In this document: positions 53,775 through 63,065 of the stretch, piece after piece
How positions within the stretch are numbered: the first letter of the stretch is position 1
Layout: each line of letters starts with the position of its first letter
Source: Nostoc sp. JL33
Lineage (GTDB): Bacteria; Cyanobacteriota; Cyanobacteriia; Cyanobacteriales; Nostocaceae
NCBI RefSeq assembly: GCF_017114985.1
Contig: NZ_JABXKP010000074.1
Coordinates: 1-64,000 of the forward strand
DNA: 64,000 nt
Direction of reading: 5' to 3'
Notes under the pieces: generated by a model
What the model was told of the DNA's origin: nothing
Database searches by the model: none
Seen by the model: the letters and a program-made list of their open reading frames with translations, nothing else
Translations under genes and position numbers: made by a program

Positions 53775-55411
53775 TTTTTATATCCAATTACTGCATAATC
53801 GCGGGAACCAAAGAACCAGTTCTTAAGAGTTAGACTTGCTATATCTGGTTTGTCAAATGGGCTATCCTCTACTGGGTTTAAATACATTAATTGAACATTT
53901 GATAAGCCTTTAAAGCTCAGACAGAACTGAATTGTCTCAGGAAAAACTGGATTGCGGTGAGTTGGATCTGAATAAAAATTGCAAGCCCCAACTACTAAAT
54001 TTTTGGGATTTGGCGTTTCAAAAATAGCTATTCCCTCTGGTTTAAGTACTCTTACTACTTCTTCTAATAACTTGATTAACACCGGAAATTCTAAATGTTC
54101 AATGATGTGAAAACCGGTTACTGCACCTAAGCTATCATCTGGTAGGGATTGCAAGTATGTAATTACATCAGATTCCAGTACATCAAGTTTTCTGGCTTGA
54201 CATTGTTCTTGCATCACCCTGTTGATATCTATACCCTTTGCTGTGTAACCAGACTCTCGCAGTAACTCTAGCCATTCACCCCGTCCACAACCCACATCTA
54301 AAATAGGGGAGTTTGGCGTACCGATTTTTGCTTCTTCAATCAAAGGTAGATATACTTTCAACCTATTACCAATTTGCTCGCGGCTACCTCGAAACTGGTC
54401 TTCAAAAGCAACGTAGAAGGCATCTAATAAATGTTGCTCTTCATTGATAAAAGTTTGTACTTGCTGTTGATTGAATGGTTCTGGCAAACGCCGCCGTGCT
54501 TCTTCTAAAAATAAGGCAATTATGCGCTTCTGCTGTATTAGATCATTTTTGAGATAATTGTCGTTTCTGATATGACGCTCATCCATTCCTTGAATATAAG
54601 TCTTAAAATTGTTTAACTTTTCTTCAATATCAGTGATCGAATTATTTACAGATCCATTAATGGTATTCAAACTATCATCTATACCTTGCAAACGAAGATC
54701 CATAACATCTAAGTACTGATCTATATCTTGGAAGTGACTATCAACGGTACTCAGGCGCTGATCGATTCCTTGAAAGTGAGTATCAACAGTACTCAGGCGC
54801 TGATCTATTCCTTGAAAGTGAGTATCAACAGTACTCAGGCGCTGATCGATTCCTTGAAAGTGAGTATCAACAGTACTCAGGCGCTGATCTATTCCTTGAA
54901 AGTGAGTATCAACAGTACTCAGGCGCTGATCGATTCCTTGAAAGTGAGTATCAACAGTACTCAGGCGCTGATCGATTCCCTGGAAGTGACTATCAACAGT
55001 ACTCAGGCGCTCATTTATTTGCGTCTTTAAAGTATTGATTTGTTCTATTAGCTGTCCATTCACTGTTACAGACGCTTTTAAGGCAAGAATTAAATTGAAA
55101 TTGACTTCTCTTTGGTCTTTAAAGAAAAAATTAATAAGTTTTAGAATAAATTTTTGTAATTTTGAGCTTAAGTTAAAAGGAAAGCGATTAAGCTTATCAG
55201 GCCACTTTGTGCGTGCATAAGCTCTAGATTCTGCATTTATAAGTAAAGATTCAATATAGCCAATCTTTGACGTTAAGCCTGTTATATCTCCTATATGTGC
55301 ATTATTTTTTGTAGCTAATGGTTGAGAATATCCTGGGCGTTTAGCAACCTCTTCGCGGATCTTTTGCATTAACTCATCGATATTAATTTCAGGGTTATGG
55401 GAATCAAACAT
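53771..55411 (-). CDS. coiled-coil methyltransferase of the polysaccharide locus
   Basis: A 546-residue protein. Residues 1-30 (NPEINIDELMQKIREEVAKR) are a helical tag common to such cyanobacterial enzymes; 70-115 include an amphipathic stretch that may sit on the membrane. Residues about 133-230 are seven near-identical 14-residue (two-heptad) repeats RLSTVDTHFQGIDQ, a predicted long coiled coil, then degenerate repeats to about 280. The C-terminal SAM domain has ILDVGCGRGEWLELL, GAVTGFHIIEHL and PEGIAIFETPNPKNL. The gene lies between Wzt and the double GT and may cap chains and set their length, as WbdD does; this is inference. Confidence 0.8.
   Translation of the reverse strand: MFDSHNPEINIDELMQKIREEVAKRPGYSQPLATKNNAHIGDITGLTSKIGYIESLLINAESRAYARTKWPDKLNRFPFNLSSKLQKFILKLINFFFKDQREVNFNLILALKASVTVNGQLIEQINTLKTQINERLSTVDSHFQGIDQRLSTVDTHFQGIDQRLSTVDTHFQGIDQRLSTVDTHFQGIDQRLSTVDTHFQGIDQRLSTVDTHFQGIDQRLSTVDSHFQDIDQYLDVMDLRLQGIDDSLNTINGSVNNSITDIEEKLNNFKTYIQGMDERHIRNDNYLKNDLIQQKRIIALFLEEARRRLPEPFNQQQVQTFINEEQHLLDAFYVAFEDQFRGSREQIGNRLKVYLPLIEEAKIGTPNSPILDVGCGRGEWLELLRESGYTAKGIDINRVMQEQCQARKLDVLESDVITYLQSLPDDSLGAVTGFHIIEHLEFPVLIKLLEEVVRVLKPEGIAIFETPNPKNLVVGACNFYSDPTHRNPVFPETIQFCLSFKGLSNVQLMYLNPVEDSPFDKPDIASLTLKNWFFGSRDYAVIGYKK
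54722..55015 (-). repeat. 42-bp tandem repeats, seven units, coding
   Basis: Units such as GGCGCTGATCGATTCCTTGA (plus strand) recur every 42 bp, alternating GATCGATT and GATCTATT in inner copies. Identity between central copies is nearly complete, so they arose by recent duplication. They encode the RLSTVDTHFQGIDQ repeats. The plus strand shows an open complement with no sign of being a gene. Confidence 0.9.
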
Positions 55412-55513
55412 AGTTTAATTTACACACTATTACATTTATTAACTAAAATTCAATTGTTATGAATCTATTTATTCCAAATTACCAATCTTAAACTCATGTA
55501 AAAATCAGTTTTT

Positions 55514-56818
55514 TTACAATTTAGCCCCAATTGTGTGATCTGCTGGAATATTATATTCGACAGTCGAGCGCAAATCTACTAAGCCATCACAAGAAATAGC
55601 GTTATTGACTTCAAATACTACTAGTTCATCGACCCAATCATAACTTAATCCTTCTTCAGAATGTATTCCTAGTGTAACTGTGTAAACTCCTCTATTCATA
55701 TAACAGGGGATTTTAAACAATATTGTTAATTCCTGATTTTCCTTTAGTTCTGGTAGTTTAATGTTTAGTAAATGAGTATTAATTCCATATATTACCAAAC
55801 CCATTAAATTCCTAATTGAGATACCCACAATTAAGTCGGATAGTTCTGCTTTTGCTTGCAATACTACACTGATTTGGAATCTTTGTCCCGTTTCTAATTT
55901 TGCTATTTTATTACCTTTTAAATCAATAAGTTGAACACTTTTAATAATAGCTAGTTTATTACCATGCCTATGTAAACTACTCTCTTGATTATTTTTGACA
56001 AAATCATCCTTTAATTCAATATTATTTTGTTGAACTAAGGTCATCTCTTCAGATTTTTTATTTTCACTTTCTACTTGATTATTGTCTGAGCTTAATAAAG
56101 CAATATAATGATTTACAACCTCTTTAGGTTCACCTATTTCTAACATTTTTCCATGATTCATCAATATTGCGCTGTTACACAACATTTTGACGCTGCCAGA
56201 ATCATGAGAAACAAATAAGATAGTCACACCTTGTTCTTTCATCTGGCGAATCCGCTTCATACAGCGAGCTTGAAATTTTGCATCCCCTACTGCTAAAGCT
56301 TCATCTACAATTAAAATACTCGGTTCCGTATTGGCAACGACTGCAAATGCTAGTCTTACTACCATGCCACTGGAATAAGTTTTAACTGGATGCTCTATAA
56401 AATCTCCTATCTCTGCGAAGGCGGCAATATCATCAAACTTAGCTTCTATTTCGTCTCGACTTAACCCTAAAATTTGTCCATTAAAAAATACATTTTGCCT
56501 TCCAGTAAATTCGGGATTAAATCCGCTACCTAGTTCTAGTAAAGCTGAAACTCTGCCGTTAACCCATACCTCTCCTGTAGTTGGTGTTAAGGTTCCAGCA
56601 ATGATTTGTAGTAATGTACTTTTACCAGAACCATTCTGACCAATAATTCCTAATGTCTCTCTTTTAGGAATTTCCAAGTTAATATCGCGTAATGCCCAAA
56701 ACTCTTGAGCGTGGCTCCTACTAGGTAGTAAAATTTCTTTGAGCCTATCTACTGGACGAGCATATCGTTTGTAGCACTTTGAGATATTCTTTAGCGAAAT
56801 TGCTATCTCCTCACCCAT
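55514..56818 (-). CDS. wzt: Wzt-type polysaccharide ABC exporter ATPase
   Basis: A 434-residue protein. The NBD (about 1-240) has IIGQNGSGKSTLLQII, YSSGMVVRLAFAVV and ILIVDEALAVGD, typical of ABCG-like/TagH polysaccharide ATPases. A 40-residue hydrophilic linker leads to a C-terminal beta-sandwich (about 290-434) like the Wzt carbohydrate-binding domain, which recognises the modified chain end before export. It is preceded by the permease gene. Confidence 0.9.
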   Translation of the reverse strand: MGEEIAISLKNISKCYKRYARPVDRLKEILLPSRSHAQEFWALRDINLEIPKRETLGIIGQNGSGKSTLLQIIAGTLTPTTGEVWVNGRVSALLELGSGFNPEFTGRQNVFFNGQILGLSRDEIEAKFDDIAAFAEIGDFIEHPVKTYSSGMVVRLAFAVVANTEPSILIVDEALAVGDAKFQARCMKRIRQMKEQGVTILFVSHDSGSVKMLCNSAILMNHGKMLEIGEPKEVVNHYIALLSSDNNQVESENKKSEEMTLVQQNNIELKDDFVKNNQESSLHRHGNKLAIIKSVQLIDLKGNKIAKLETGQRFQISVVLQAKAELSDLIVGISIRNLMGLVIYGINTHLLNIKLPELKENQELTILFKIPCYMNRGVYTVTLGIHSEEGLSYDWVDELVVFEVNNAISCDGLVDLRSTVEYNIPADHTIGAKL

Positions 56819-56969
56819 AACACCGCATACTCAAATTACTAAAAAATTTAACATGTACAACTTTATCAATTAACAATTAATTACGTCAGTAAAATTTTGG
56901 CTTTTTGTCGAATCATATCGTTATCTACTATACAGGTAACAGCAGTATAATAATGAAAATTAAAATTGG

Positions 56970-57830
56970 CTACAACACATCTGCAAAAGCTGGGCGTAAA
57001 CGCTTGTACACTGTAATACCAAAACAAAATATAATTGTTGCTACCATGCAAGCAACTCCCCATTCACCCCAATGCTTCACCTCCCCAACTAAAACTATGT
57101 CGCGATAAACTTCAGCGATCGCTGCCATTGGATTTAACCAGAATACCAAAGTCTGCCATTGCTCTGGAATTGCTGATGCTGGATAGACTAGCGGTGTCGC
57201 ATAAAACCAAATATTTAAAACCACTACTAAAGTCTGCGGAATATCTCGCAAAAACACCGTTAGTCCTGCTGTTAAATAGCCCAACCCTGCTGTTAGCAAT
57301 AGCTGTGTTAGCCAGACCAAGGGTAATAGCGCCAAGGTAGTATGTAAAGTATGAGAAGTTACCGCCACGAAAAAAATCAATGCCATTAAACCAAAGGAAC
57401 TCTCAATGAATGTTGACAAAACTGGCACTAGAGGTAACAACGCTAGAGGAAACACCACCTTCTTGACTAAATTCGGTTGTCCTAGTACCGAATTAGCGGA
57501 CTGCATTAGACCACCCGTAAAAGCAATCCAAGGAAGTAACCCTGCAAATAGCCACAAACCAAAGGTGAAATCATTTGCTGGTAAACCCTTGAGGGTAGTC
57601 AGCTTCACCTTCAGCACAGTAGAAAACACATAAGTATAAATCAGTAACTGTGATAGCTGATTTAGCAAAGGCCACAAGTTGCCCAAAATAGAACCCTTGT
57701 AACGCGCCTCTAAATCCCGGCGTACTAGAGTTCTCAGTAAGTCGAACTTCATCCACAACTGTTCATCTATGGGCAAGATGCGCCTCCATCTCCCTACCTT
57801 ACGTACAACTCCTCGCATTGTTGGCAACAA
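56970..57830 (-). CDS. wzm: Wzm-type polysaccharide ABC exporter permease
   Basis: A 286-residue integral membrane protein of the ABC-2 type: N-terminal KFDLLRTLVRRDLEARYKGSILG (the coupling segment of Wzm), six hydrophobic helices, and the conserved NPMAAIAEVYRDIVL near the C-terminus. It forms the channel that exports the finished polysaccharide. It heads the operon; wzt starts 151 bp later. Confidence 0.91.
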   Translation of the reverse strand: MLPTMRGVVRKVGRWRRILPIDEQLWMKFDLLRTLVRRDLEARYKGSILGNLWPLLNQLSQLLIYTYVFSTVLKVKLTTLKGLPANDFTFGLWLFAGLLPWIAFTGGLMQSANSVLGQPNLVKKVVFPLALLPLVPVLSTFIESSFGLMALIFFVAVTSHTLHTTLALLPLVWLTQLLLTAGLGYLTAGLTVFLRDIPQTLVVVLNIWFYATPLVYPASAIPEQWQTLVFWLNPMAAIAEVYRDIVLVGEVKHWGEWGVACMVATIIFCFGITVYKRLRPAFADVL

Positions 57831-58219
57831 TTTATGCTTCTTCCCTTACTACTCACTACCCATTCACCTAATTGCTCTCACAGAAGTATTATATTTACGA
57901 AAGTTCCTTTTTTACGGACTTTCAAATAAAAAATATCCAACTAACTACTTGTTATTTGTGAGGTGGGTGTCTCAACCGCCTTTGGCTACGGGCGCTCGTG
58001 TCGCCCACCCCACAAGAATTGAGTATTTTTTTATTTGTCAATCCCTAATTTATTTGTTGGAAATCTCTTTAGTGCTTTGAGAATCTATCACCAGTAGAAA
58101 ATTGTATCCAAATTATCTTGGTGATTATACAATGAATCGGCTATCTTAAGTATATTTTTAATACAAATCTAAATTCTGTTTGCAACGCTGCTTTCCTTGT
58201 TAAGGAGGTGAGTTTTAGC
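57831..58219. other. intergenic region upstream of the export operon
   Basis: 389 bp with a GGGCGCTCGTGTCGCCCACCC dispersed repeat, also seen inverted near 40075, and the likely promoter of wzm. No gene is supported. Confidence 0.45.
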
Positions 58220-58712
58220 TTAACTCAAACTATCTGGATCAACTCCCTGCGATCGCAAATACTTTGCCAATCTATCAGCCCGTTGGCGTTCCTGTTCTGC
58301 TTGTTCTCTTTGAGTCGGCATCCAACCCGCAGAATTATACCAACGCAACCACAAACCTGTGTCTGCTGGTAAGAACCTTGCCAAAGACCCAATCCTAGTT
58401 CTAACTCTTGCAACCATAAGCGGTTCTCTGGTAAAGATATTGCCTCGTAGCGAGTGCCTATGAGTTGAAAAGCACCCAAATGATTTTCGTAGCGATCGTA
58501 GATAACGTAGTAAGGAACCCGTAAAATCAGTCACTAGCAAGCAAAATTTCTTCAGATGGATAAGTCAGAGGCTGACAAGTCTCACTGAGCAAATCCGCCT
58601 GAATGCGGTGAAATTCATCTGGCAAACCTGATTCCCCTACTAATTCACTGGGTAAATCATACATCGTCGGCATGGTTTCTTGTGGCGGACGGGGTGGATC
58701 TGTTTGATACAT
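58220..58712 (-). pseudogene. Uma2-family (DUF820) pseudogene
   Basis: The front reads MYQTDPPRPPQETMPTMYDL then PSELVGESGLPDEFHRIQAD and TYPSEEILLASD-stop. A deletion then joins RVPYYVIYDRYENHLGAFQL then IGTRYEAISLPENRLWLQEL, in a different frame, followed by a further shift near TGLWLRWYNSAGWMP to the usual coiled-coil tail. Most of the catalytic core (PD-(D/E)XK region) is lost. A complete relative lies immediately upstream at 58731. Confidence 0.8.
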
Positions 58713-58730
58713 GACTACTACCTTTGTTGC

Positions 58731-59501
58731 TTAACTCAAGCTATCTGGATTAACTCCTAGCGATCGCAAATGTTCCGCCAACCGTTGCGATCGCATCTGT
58801 TCTTGTTCCAACCGCAATTGTGTTTCCGATACCTGTTGCTGTGCTTCCGATACCTGTTGCTGTGCTTCCGATACCTGTTGCTGTGCTGCAATAGCTGCCT
58901 GTTGCGCTGCTATTGCAGCTTCTTCTGGTGTTGGCACTAAATCACCATCAGGTGTAAAGTAGCGTAATTTACCTTCTTCTACGCCTAAATACAGCCTAAG
59001 CACGTCGCTCCAACACCATCCCCGCGCATTTGGTGTAATTTCCTGATACTTGTTGCCTACCAATTCAAAACCGACAAATTCCAAATTTTCCGGCGAAAAC
59101 CAAAAATATTCTGGTGTGTGAAATCGATTTTCATAGAGATTTTTCTTCAAATTCCGGTCAATATCAGCCGTACTTTCTGAAAGTAATTCAATAATCAAAT
59201 CTGGATAACGACCATCTTCTTCCCAGACTACCCAGGAATTGCGTGATCGCTTTTCAGTGTCTTTCACCAAAAAAAAGTCTGGGCCTCGAAAATCTCGATT
59301 TCGCAACTGCTGACGGCTAAAATAAATCGTTAGATTCGCACCTATAAAGAAATCATTAGAGTCACGCCACAGCCACTCAAGGGAAGTTACTAGCAGCAGT
59401 AGCTGCATATAGTGCAATGAAGTTTCCATCTCTGGCTCATCACTTAACAACCGAGTTGCATCGGGCATCTGCTGTTCTAGCTCTTCGGCTGTGACAAACA
59501 T
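58731..59501 (-). CDS. Uma2-family putative endonuclease
   Basis: A 256-residue protein of the Uma2/DUF820 group. The restriction-like core includes RDFRGPDFFLVKDTEKRSRNSWVVWEEDGRYPDLIIELLSESTADIDRNLKKNLYEN (PDLIIEL...K). The C-terminus is a Gln/Ala-rich coiled coil (QQQVSEAQQQVSEAQQQ) and LRSLGVNPDSLS. Such genes are highly amplified in cyanobacteria with no known biological substrate. It lies 18 bp upstream of a decayed paralogue (58220-58712). Confidence 0.85.
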   Translation of the reverse strand: MFVTAEELEQQMPDATRLLSDEPEMETSLHYMQLLLLVTSLEWLWRDSNDFFIGANLTIYFSRQQLRNRDFRGPDFFLVKDTEKRSRNSWVVWEEDGRYPDLIIELLSESTADIDRNLKKNLYENRFHTPEYFWFSPENLEFVGFELVGNKYQEITPNARGWCWSDVLRLYLGVEEGKLRYFTPDGDLVPTPEEAAIAAQQAAIAAQQQVSEAQQQVSEAQQQVSETQLRLEQEQMRSQRLAEHLRSLGVNPDSLS

Positions 59502-59654
59502 GGGTATCTACCTGCTTGGTTGTTGATTTAATTTTAAGCTGTAAGGTCAGGACTGAGAAGTTAGAAGTTTGGAATTTTCTCCCTCAGATCCACTGAATTT
59601 GTAAGAGCATCACGGATTCCGCTACACTGAGACTTGGTTTATTTGAAATCAGGC

Positions 59655-59846
59655 ATGGAAATCGGACAAAAGGTTAAAGTCTTTCGTTTGCGCGATCGCG
59701 TTTCTCCCCCGGTTGTGAAAAAACTCGGACAAGTGGGTATCATCCAAGGCTACAAAGTCACTGATGGTGGTGGAATCGGTGTAGTGGTGGTGTTTGACGA
59801 CAACACTTCCACCTGGTTTTTTGAAGATGAAATCAAACCTGTGTAG
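59655..59846 (+). CDS. DUF2862-family small protein
   Basis: A 63-residue protein MEIGQKVKVFRLRDRVSPPV then VKKLGQVGIIQGYKVTDGGG and VVVVFDDNTSTWFFEDEIKPV, a beta-barrel-like domain conserved in cyanobacteria. The ATG at 59655 fits the domain; an ATG-like start seven codons upstream is less likely. It is upstream of the Get3d-like gene on the same strand. Function unknown. Confidence 0.75.
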   Translation: MEIGQKVKVFRLRDRVSPPVVKKLGQVGIIQGYKVTDGGGIGVVVVFDDNTSTWFFEDEIKPV

Positions 59847-59966
59847 TAGTAAAGAACTCAGAACCGGGTTTTTCTCTTAATCTGAAGTTGAAAGCACAGG
59901 CCCAGAGTCTTTGTTGAGTGCTAAGTTGGAGTTGAAAAGCTCGGCGGTGAAAAGAGGAATCAAATA

Positions 59967-61067
59967 ATGGCTCTAATATTGACATTTTTGGGCAAAGGCG
60001 GCACCGCTCGTACCAAAATTGCGATCGCCGCCGCCAAATTATTGGCAAGTCAAGGCAAGCGTGTACTTCTAGCAGCACAAGCAGAACCAACATTGCCAAT
60101 TCTGCTGGGTAGTCCCATTGCTGCCGATCCCCAGGAAATCGCTCCCAATTTGCAAGCAGTCCAGTTTCAAGCATCTGTACTACTAGAACGCAACTGGGAC
60201 GAAGCGAAAAAACTTGAGGCGCAATATCTCCGCACGCCCATCTTCAAAGACGTTTTTGGTCAAGAACTGGTAGTATTGCCGGGGATGGACAGCGCCCTAG
60301 CCCTGAATGCTATCCGCGAATATGATGCCAGTGGCAAATATGATGCGATCGTTTACGATGGCACGGGTGACTCTTTAACGTTGCGAATGTTGGGTTTACC
60401 AGAATCTCTCAGTTGGTATGTCCGGCGATTTCGGCAATTGTTTGTCAACTCCGATTTGGGAAGGACGATTACTGAATCACCCTTGATTCAACCACTGATT
60501 AGCAGCTTTTTCAATGTCAACTGGACAGCAGATAACTTTGCCGGGCCCACTAACCAAGTCAATAATTTCTTAGAAAAGGGGAGAGCTGCTCTTGCTGACC
60601 CCAAACGTCTGGCTGCTTTCTTAGTAACTACAGGAGATCCCATTGACGTAGCAAATGCCCGTTATTTGTGGGGTAGCGCTCAACAAATCGGTTTAACTGT
60701 CGGTGGTGTTCTGCTTGTGTCTAGTGAGACAAACGTCAACCTGTCAGAGGAATTTCTACCATTACCTGTGAGCGTCGTTCCCGACTCGCCAACAGGTGAC
60801 TGGCAACCACTGATAGACGTCCTACCCAACTTTGAAGCACAAGCGTTACAAGCTCCCAAACCAATTGAGATAGATATCCACAACCGTCAAGTACGCTTAT
60901 TCTTGCCAAGTTTTGACAAAAAGCAAGTCAAGCTCACCCAATATGGGCCAGAAGTCACGGTAGAAGCAGGAGATCAACGGCGCAATATTCCCTTACCCCC
61001 GGCTCTGAGTGGCAGACCCGTTGCTGGAGCAAAGTTTCAGAATAATTATTTGATAATTTCGTTTTAA
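59967..61067 (+). CDS. Get3d/ArsA-like ATPase
   Basis: A 366-residue protein of the ArsA/Get3 fold in its photosynthetic Get3d-like form. The N-terminal loop is FLGKGGTARTKIAIAAAKLLASQGKRVLLAAQ: the signature Lys is kept but the usual GKT of the deviant Walker A is ART. YDAIVYDGTGDSLTLRML holds the switch region. The last approximately 75 residues (about 290-366: IEIDIHNRQVRLFLPSFDKKQVKLTQYGPEVTVEAGDQRRNI) look like an alpha-crystallin/HSP20 domain. A role in membrane-protein or chaperone biology is inferred. Confidence 0.8.
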   Translation: MALILTFLGKGGTARTKIAIAAAKLLASQGKRVLLAAQAEPTLPILLGSPIAADPQEIAPNLQAVQFQASVLLERNWDEAKKLEAQYLRTPIFKDVFGQELVVLPGMDSALALNAIREYDASGKYDAIVYDGTGDSLTLRMLGLPESLSWYVRRFRQLFVNSDLGRTITESPLIQPLISSFFNVNWTADNFAGPTNQVNNFLEKGRAALADPKRLAAFLVTTGDPIDVANARYLWGSAQQIGLTVGGVLLVSSETNVNLSEEFLPLPVSVVPDSPTGDWQPLIDVLPNFEAQALQAPKPIEIDIHNRQVRLFLPSFDKKQVKLTQYGPEVTVEAGDQRRNIPLPPALSGRPVAGAKFQNNYLIISF

Positions 61068-61255
61068 GTTATGGGAATCGGGAGTGGGGAATTGGGAGTG
61101 GGGAATGGGGGATGAGGGAGATGTAGCTTTAGCTGACCGCAGGGTGGGAGATGAGGGAGATGATATTAATAACTAATGCCCAATTCCCAATGCCCAATGC
61201 CCAATTTTCAATGCCTAATTCCCAATGCCCAATGCCCTATTAATCAGTAAAAATT
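61068..61255. repeat. intergenic GGGAGTGGGGAAT / CCCAATGCCCAAT repeats
   Basis: 188 bp of spacer made of direct repeats (GGGAGTGGGGAATT, TGCCCAATTCCCAATGCCC). No terminator beyond these is obvious. chlG starts directly after. Confidence 0.5.
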
Positions 61256-62302
61256 ATGTCAGAATCAACTCCCATTACTCCAGACCCCAACCCATCTGAG
61301 GTATTAGACTCAGTGGTAAAGAATCCCAACGAGCAAGTGATGGCATCTGCCTCTAGCAATGCGAAAACTAGGCAACTGCTGGGGATGAAAGGTGCAGCGC
61401 CAGGGGAAACTTCAATTTGGAAAATTCGTTTGCAGCTAATGAAGCCGATTACCTGGATTCCCCTAATTTGGGGGGTAGTCTGTGGTGCGGCTTCTTCTGG
61501 TAACTATACTTGGACACTGGAAAATGTGTTGAAGGTAGCAACTTGTATGTTACTGGCTGGGCCATTAATGACAGGTTACACCCAAATTCTCAATGATTAC
61601 TACGATCGCGAAATCGATGCGATCAATGAACCCTATCGCCCTATCCCTTCTGGGGCAATTCCCTTACCCCAGGTAATTATTCAGATTTGGGTATTACTGA
61701 TTGCTGGGATTAGTTTAGCATTTGGGCTAGATGTTTGGTCTGGTCATGAATTCCCGACAATTACAGCGATCGCGATTATCGGTTCTTTCATCGCCTACAT
61801 TTATTCTGCACCTCCCCTGAAACTCAAGCAAAACGGCTGGTTAGGCAGCTACGCCTTGGGTGCAAGCTATATCACCCTACCTTGGTCTACAGGACACGCT
61901 TTGTTTGGTGATCTAAATTCCACAATTGTGATTTTGACAATGTTCTACAGCTTGGCTGGATTGGGTATTGCCATTGTTAATGATTTTAAGAGTGTAGAAG
62001 GCGATCGCCAGCTAGGATTACAGTCACTACCCGTAATGTTTGGCATCAGCACTGCGGCTTGGATTTGTGTAGTAACGATTGATGTATTTCAAGGATTGAT
62101 CGCAGCTTATCTCGTCAGCATCCATGAGAATTTGTATGCAACAATACTAATACTCTTAATCATTCCGCAAATCACCTTGCAGGATATGTATTTCCTGCGT
62201 GACCCTGTAAACAATGATGTTAAGTACCAAGCCAGCGCCCAACCCTTCCTGGTTCTAGGAATGCTCGTCACTGGTTTAGCGCTGGGTCATGCTGGCGTTT
62301 AA
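61256..62302 (+). CDS. chlG: chlorophyll synthase
   Basis: A 348-residue prenyltransferase that attaches the phytyl or geranylgeranyl tail to chlorophyllide. A 60-residue hydrophilic N-terminus precedes about nine membrane helices. The two Asp-rich motifs are NDYYDREIDAINEPYRPIPSGAI (first) and NDFKSVEGDRQLGLQSLP (second), both intact. The enzyme ties this window to a photosynthetic cyanobacterium. Confidence 0.97.
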   Translation: MSESTPITPDPNPSEVLDSVVKNPNEQVMASASSNAKTRQLLGMKGAAPGETSIWKIRLQLMKPITWIPLIWGVVCGAASSGNYTWTLENVLKVATCMLLAGPLMTGYTQILNDYYDREIDAINEPYRPIPSGAIPLPQVIIQIWVLLIAGISLAFGLDVWSGHEFPTITAIAIIGSFIAYIYSAPPLKLKQNGWLGSYALGASYITLPWSTGHALFGDLNSTIVILTMFYSLAGLGIAIVNDFKSVEGDRQLGLQSLPVMFGISTAAWICVVTIDVFQGLIAAYLVSIHENLYATILILLIIPQITLQDMYFLRDPVNNDVKYQASAQPFLVLGMLVTGLALGHAGV

Positions 62303-62411
62303 CTTCTACTTCTATAGTAAGAAGTTATGAATTAAGAGCGTCTCCGGCTCCGCTTTGCCTCCGGTTAGGAGTTAATATACTTTTAGCTCCTAATTTATAT
62401 CACCACATACC

Positions 62412-62699
62412 GTGTTTAAACTAATATCTTTCCTGATTTATGCGATTCAACCTTTATTAATCCCGATTTGCTTTGTCGTTGCTTGGACTGTAACTATTCT
62501 CGCTGTTTTGAGTCTGTGGACGGCGGCGCGAGATAGTGTAACTACAGCCAAGCAAATGCATCAAATTCCTTGTAGTGGTTGCCAGTTTTTTACCGACAAT
62601 TACCGTCTTAAATGTACTGTACGCCCATCTATTGCTAATACAGAAGAAGCGATCAATTGTTTTGACTATCAACCGAAGACGAATCCTTATCTGTATTAA
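62412..62699 (+). CDS. small membrane protein with CxxC
   Basis: A 95-residue protein. The N-terminal half is one or two hydrophobic segments (LISFLIYAIQPLLIPICFVVAWTVTILAVLSL), followed by a soluble tail IPCSGCQFFTDNYRLKCTVRPS...NCFDYQP with CxxC and two more Cys, a possible metal or disulphide site. It lies 109 bp after chlG. I do not recognise a function. Confidence 0.65.
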   Translation: MFKLISFLIYAIQPLLIPICFVVAWTVTILAVLSLWTAARDSVTTAKQMHQIPCSGCQFFTDNYRLKCTVRPSIANTEEAINCFDYQPKTNPYLY

Positions 62700-62711
62700 A
62701 GAGTGGGGAGG

Positions 62712-62753
62712 GGGGAGTGGGCCAATTGCATACCCATTTACTTCATTATTCAT
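62712..62753. repeat. 42-bp dispersed repeat (copy 2)
   Basis: GGGGAGTGGGCCAATTG and ATACCCATTTACTTCA match the repeat at 18861-18902 at nearly every position. The remaining intergenic DNA to 63065 is AT-rich with no supported gene. Confidence 0.7.
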
Positions 62754-63065
62754 GAACCTGCCTTAAAAAAGCATCATAACCTAGACGAGGTATATGCTTG
62801 AAATCTCACAAGCCCCTCTTCAGTAGCTGCGAACGTGGTTAGCGAAGCTGTCGATAAAATTAAAGATAAGCTCACTATTTATTCTGGCGGGCTTTTAACC
62901 AAAACAGATCGATTCGACTCTTTTTCTTAGTTTATGTTATTTCGTTGCTGGTCTTTATAGTGCAGTCACGCTAAAGCCTATAACACTCGCATTTAAACTT
63001 AAAATTAAGCTATGTAGAACAATATTTAAATTTATCGCAGATGTAAGAAATAAATAGAATGCTCC

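Noticed and set aside
54722-55015. CRISPR or plus-strand gene opposite the methyltransferase
   Set aside because: No spacers; the open plus-strand frame is the complement of an in-frame coding repeat and has no start signals.
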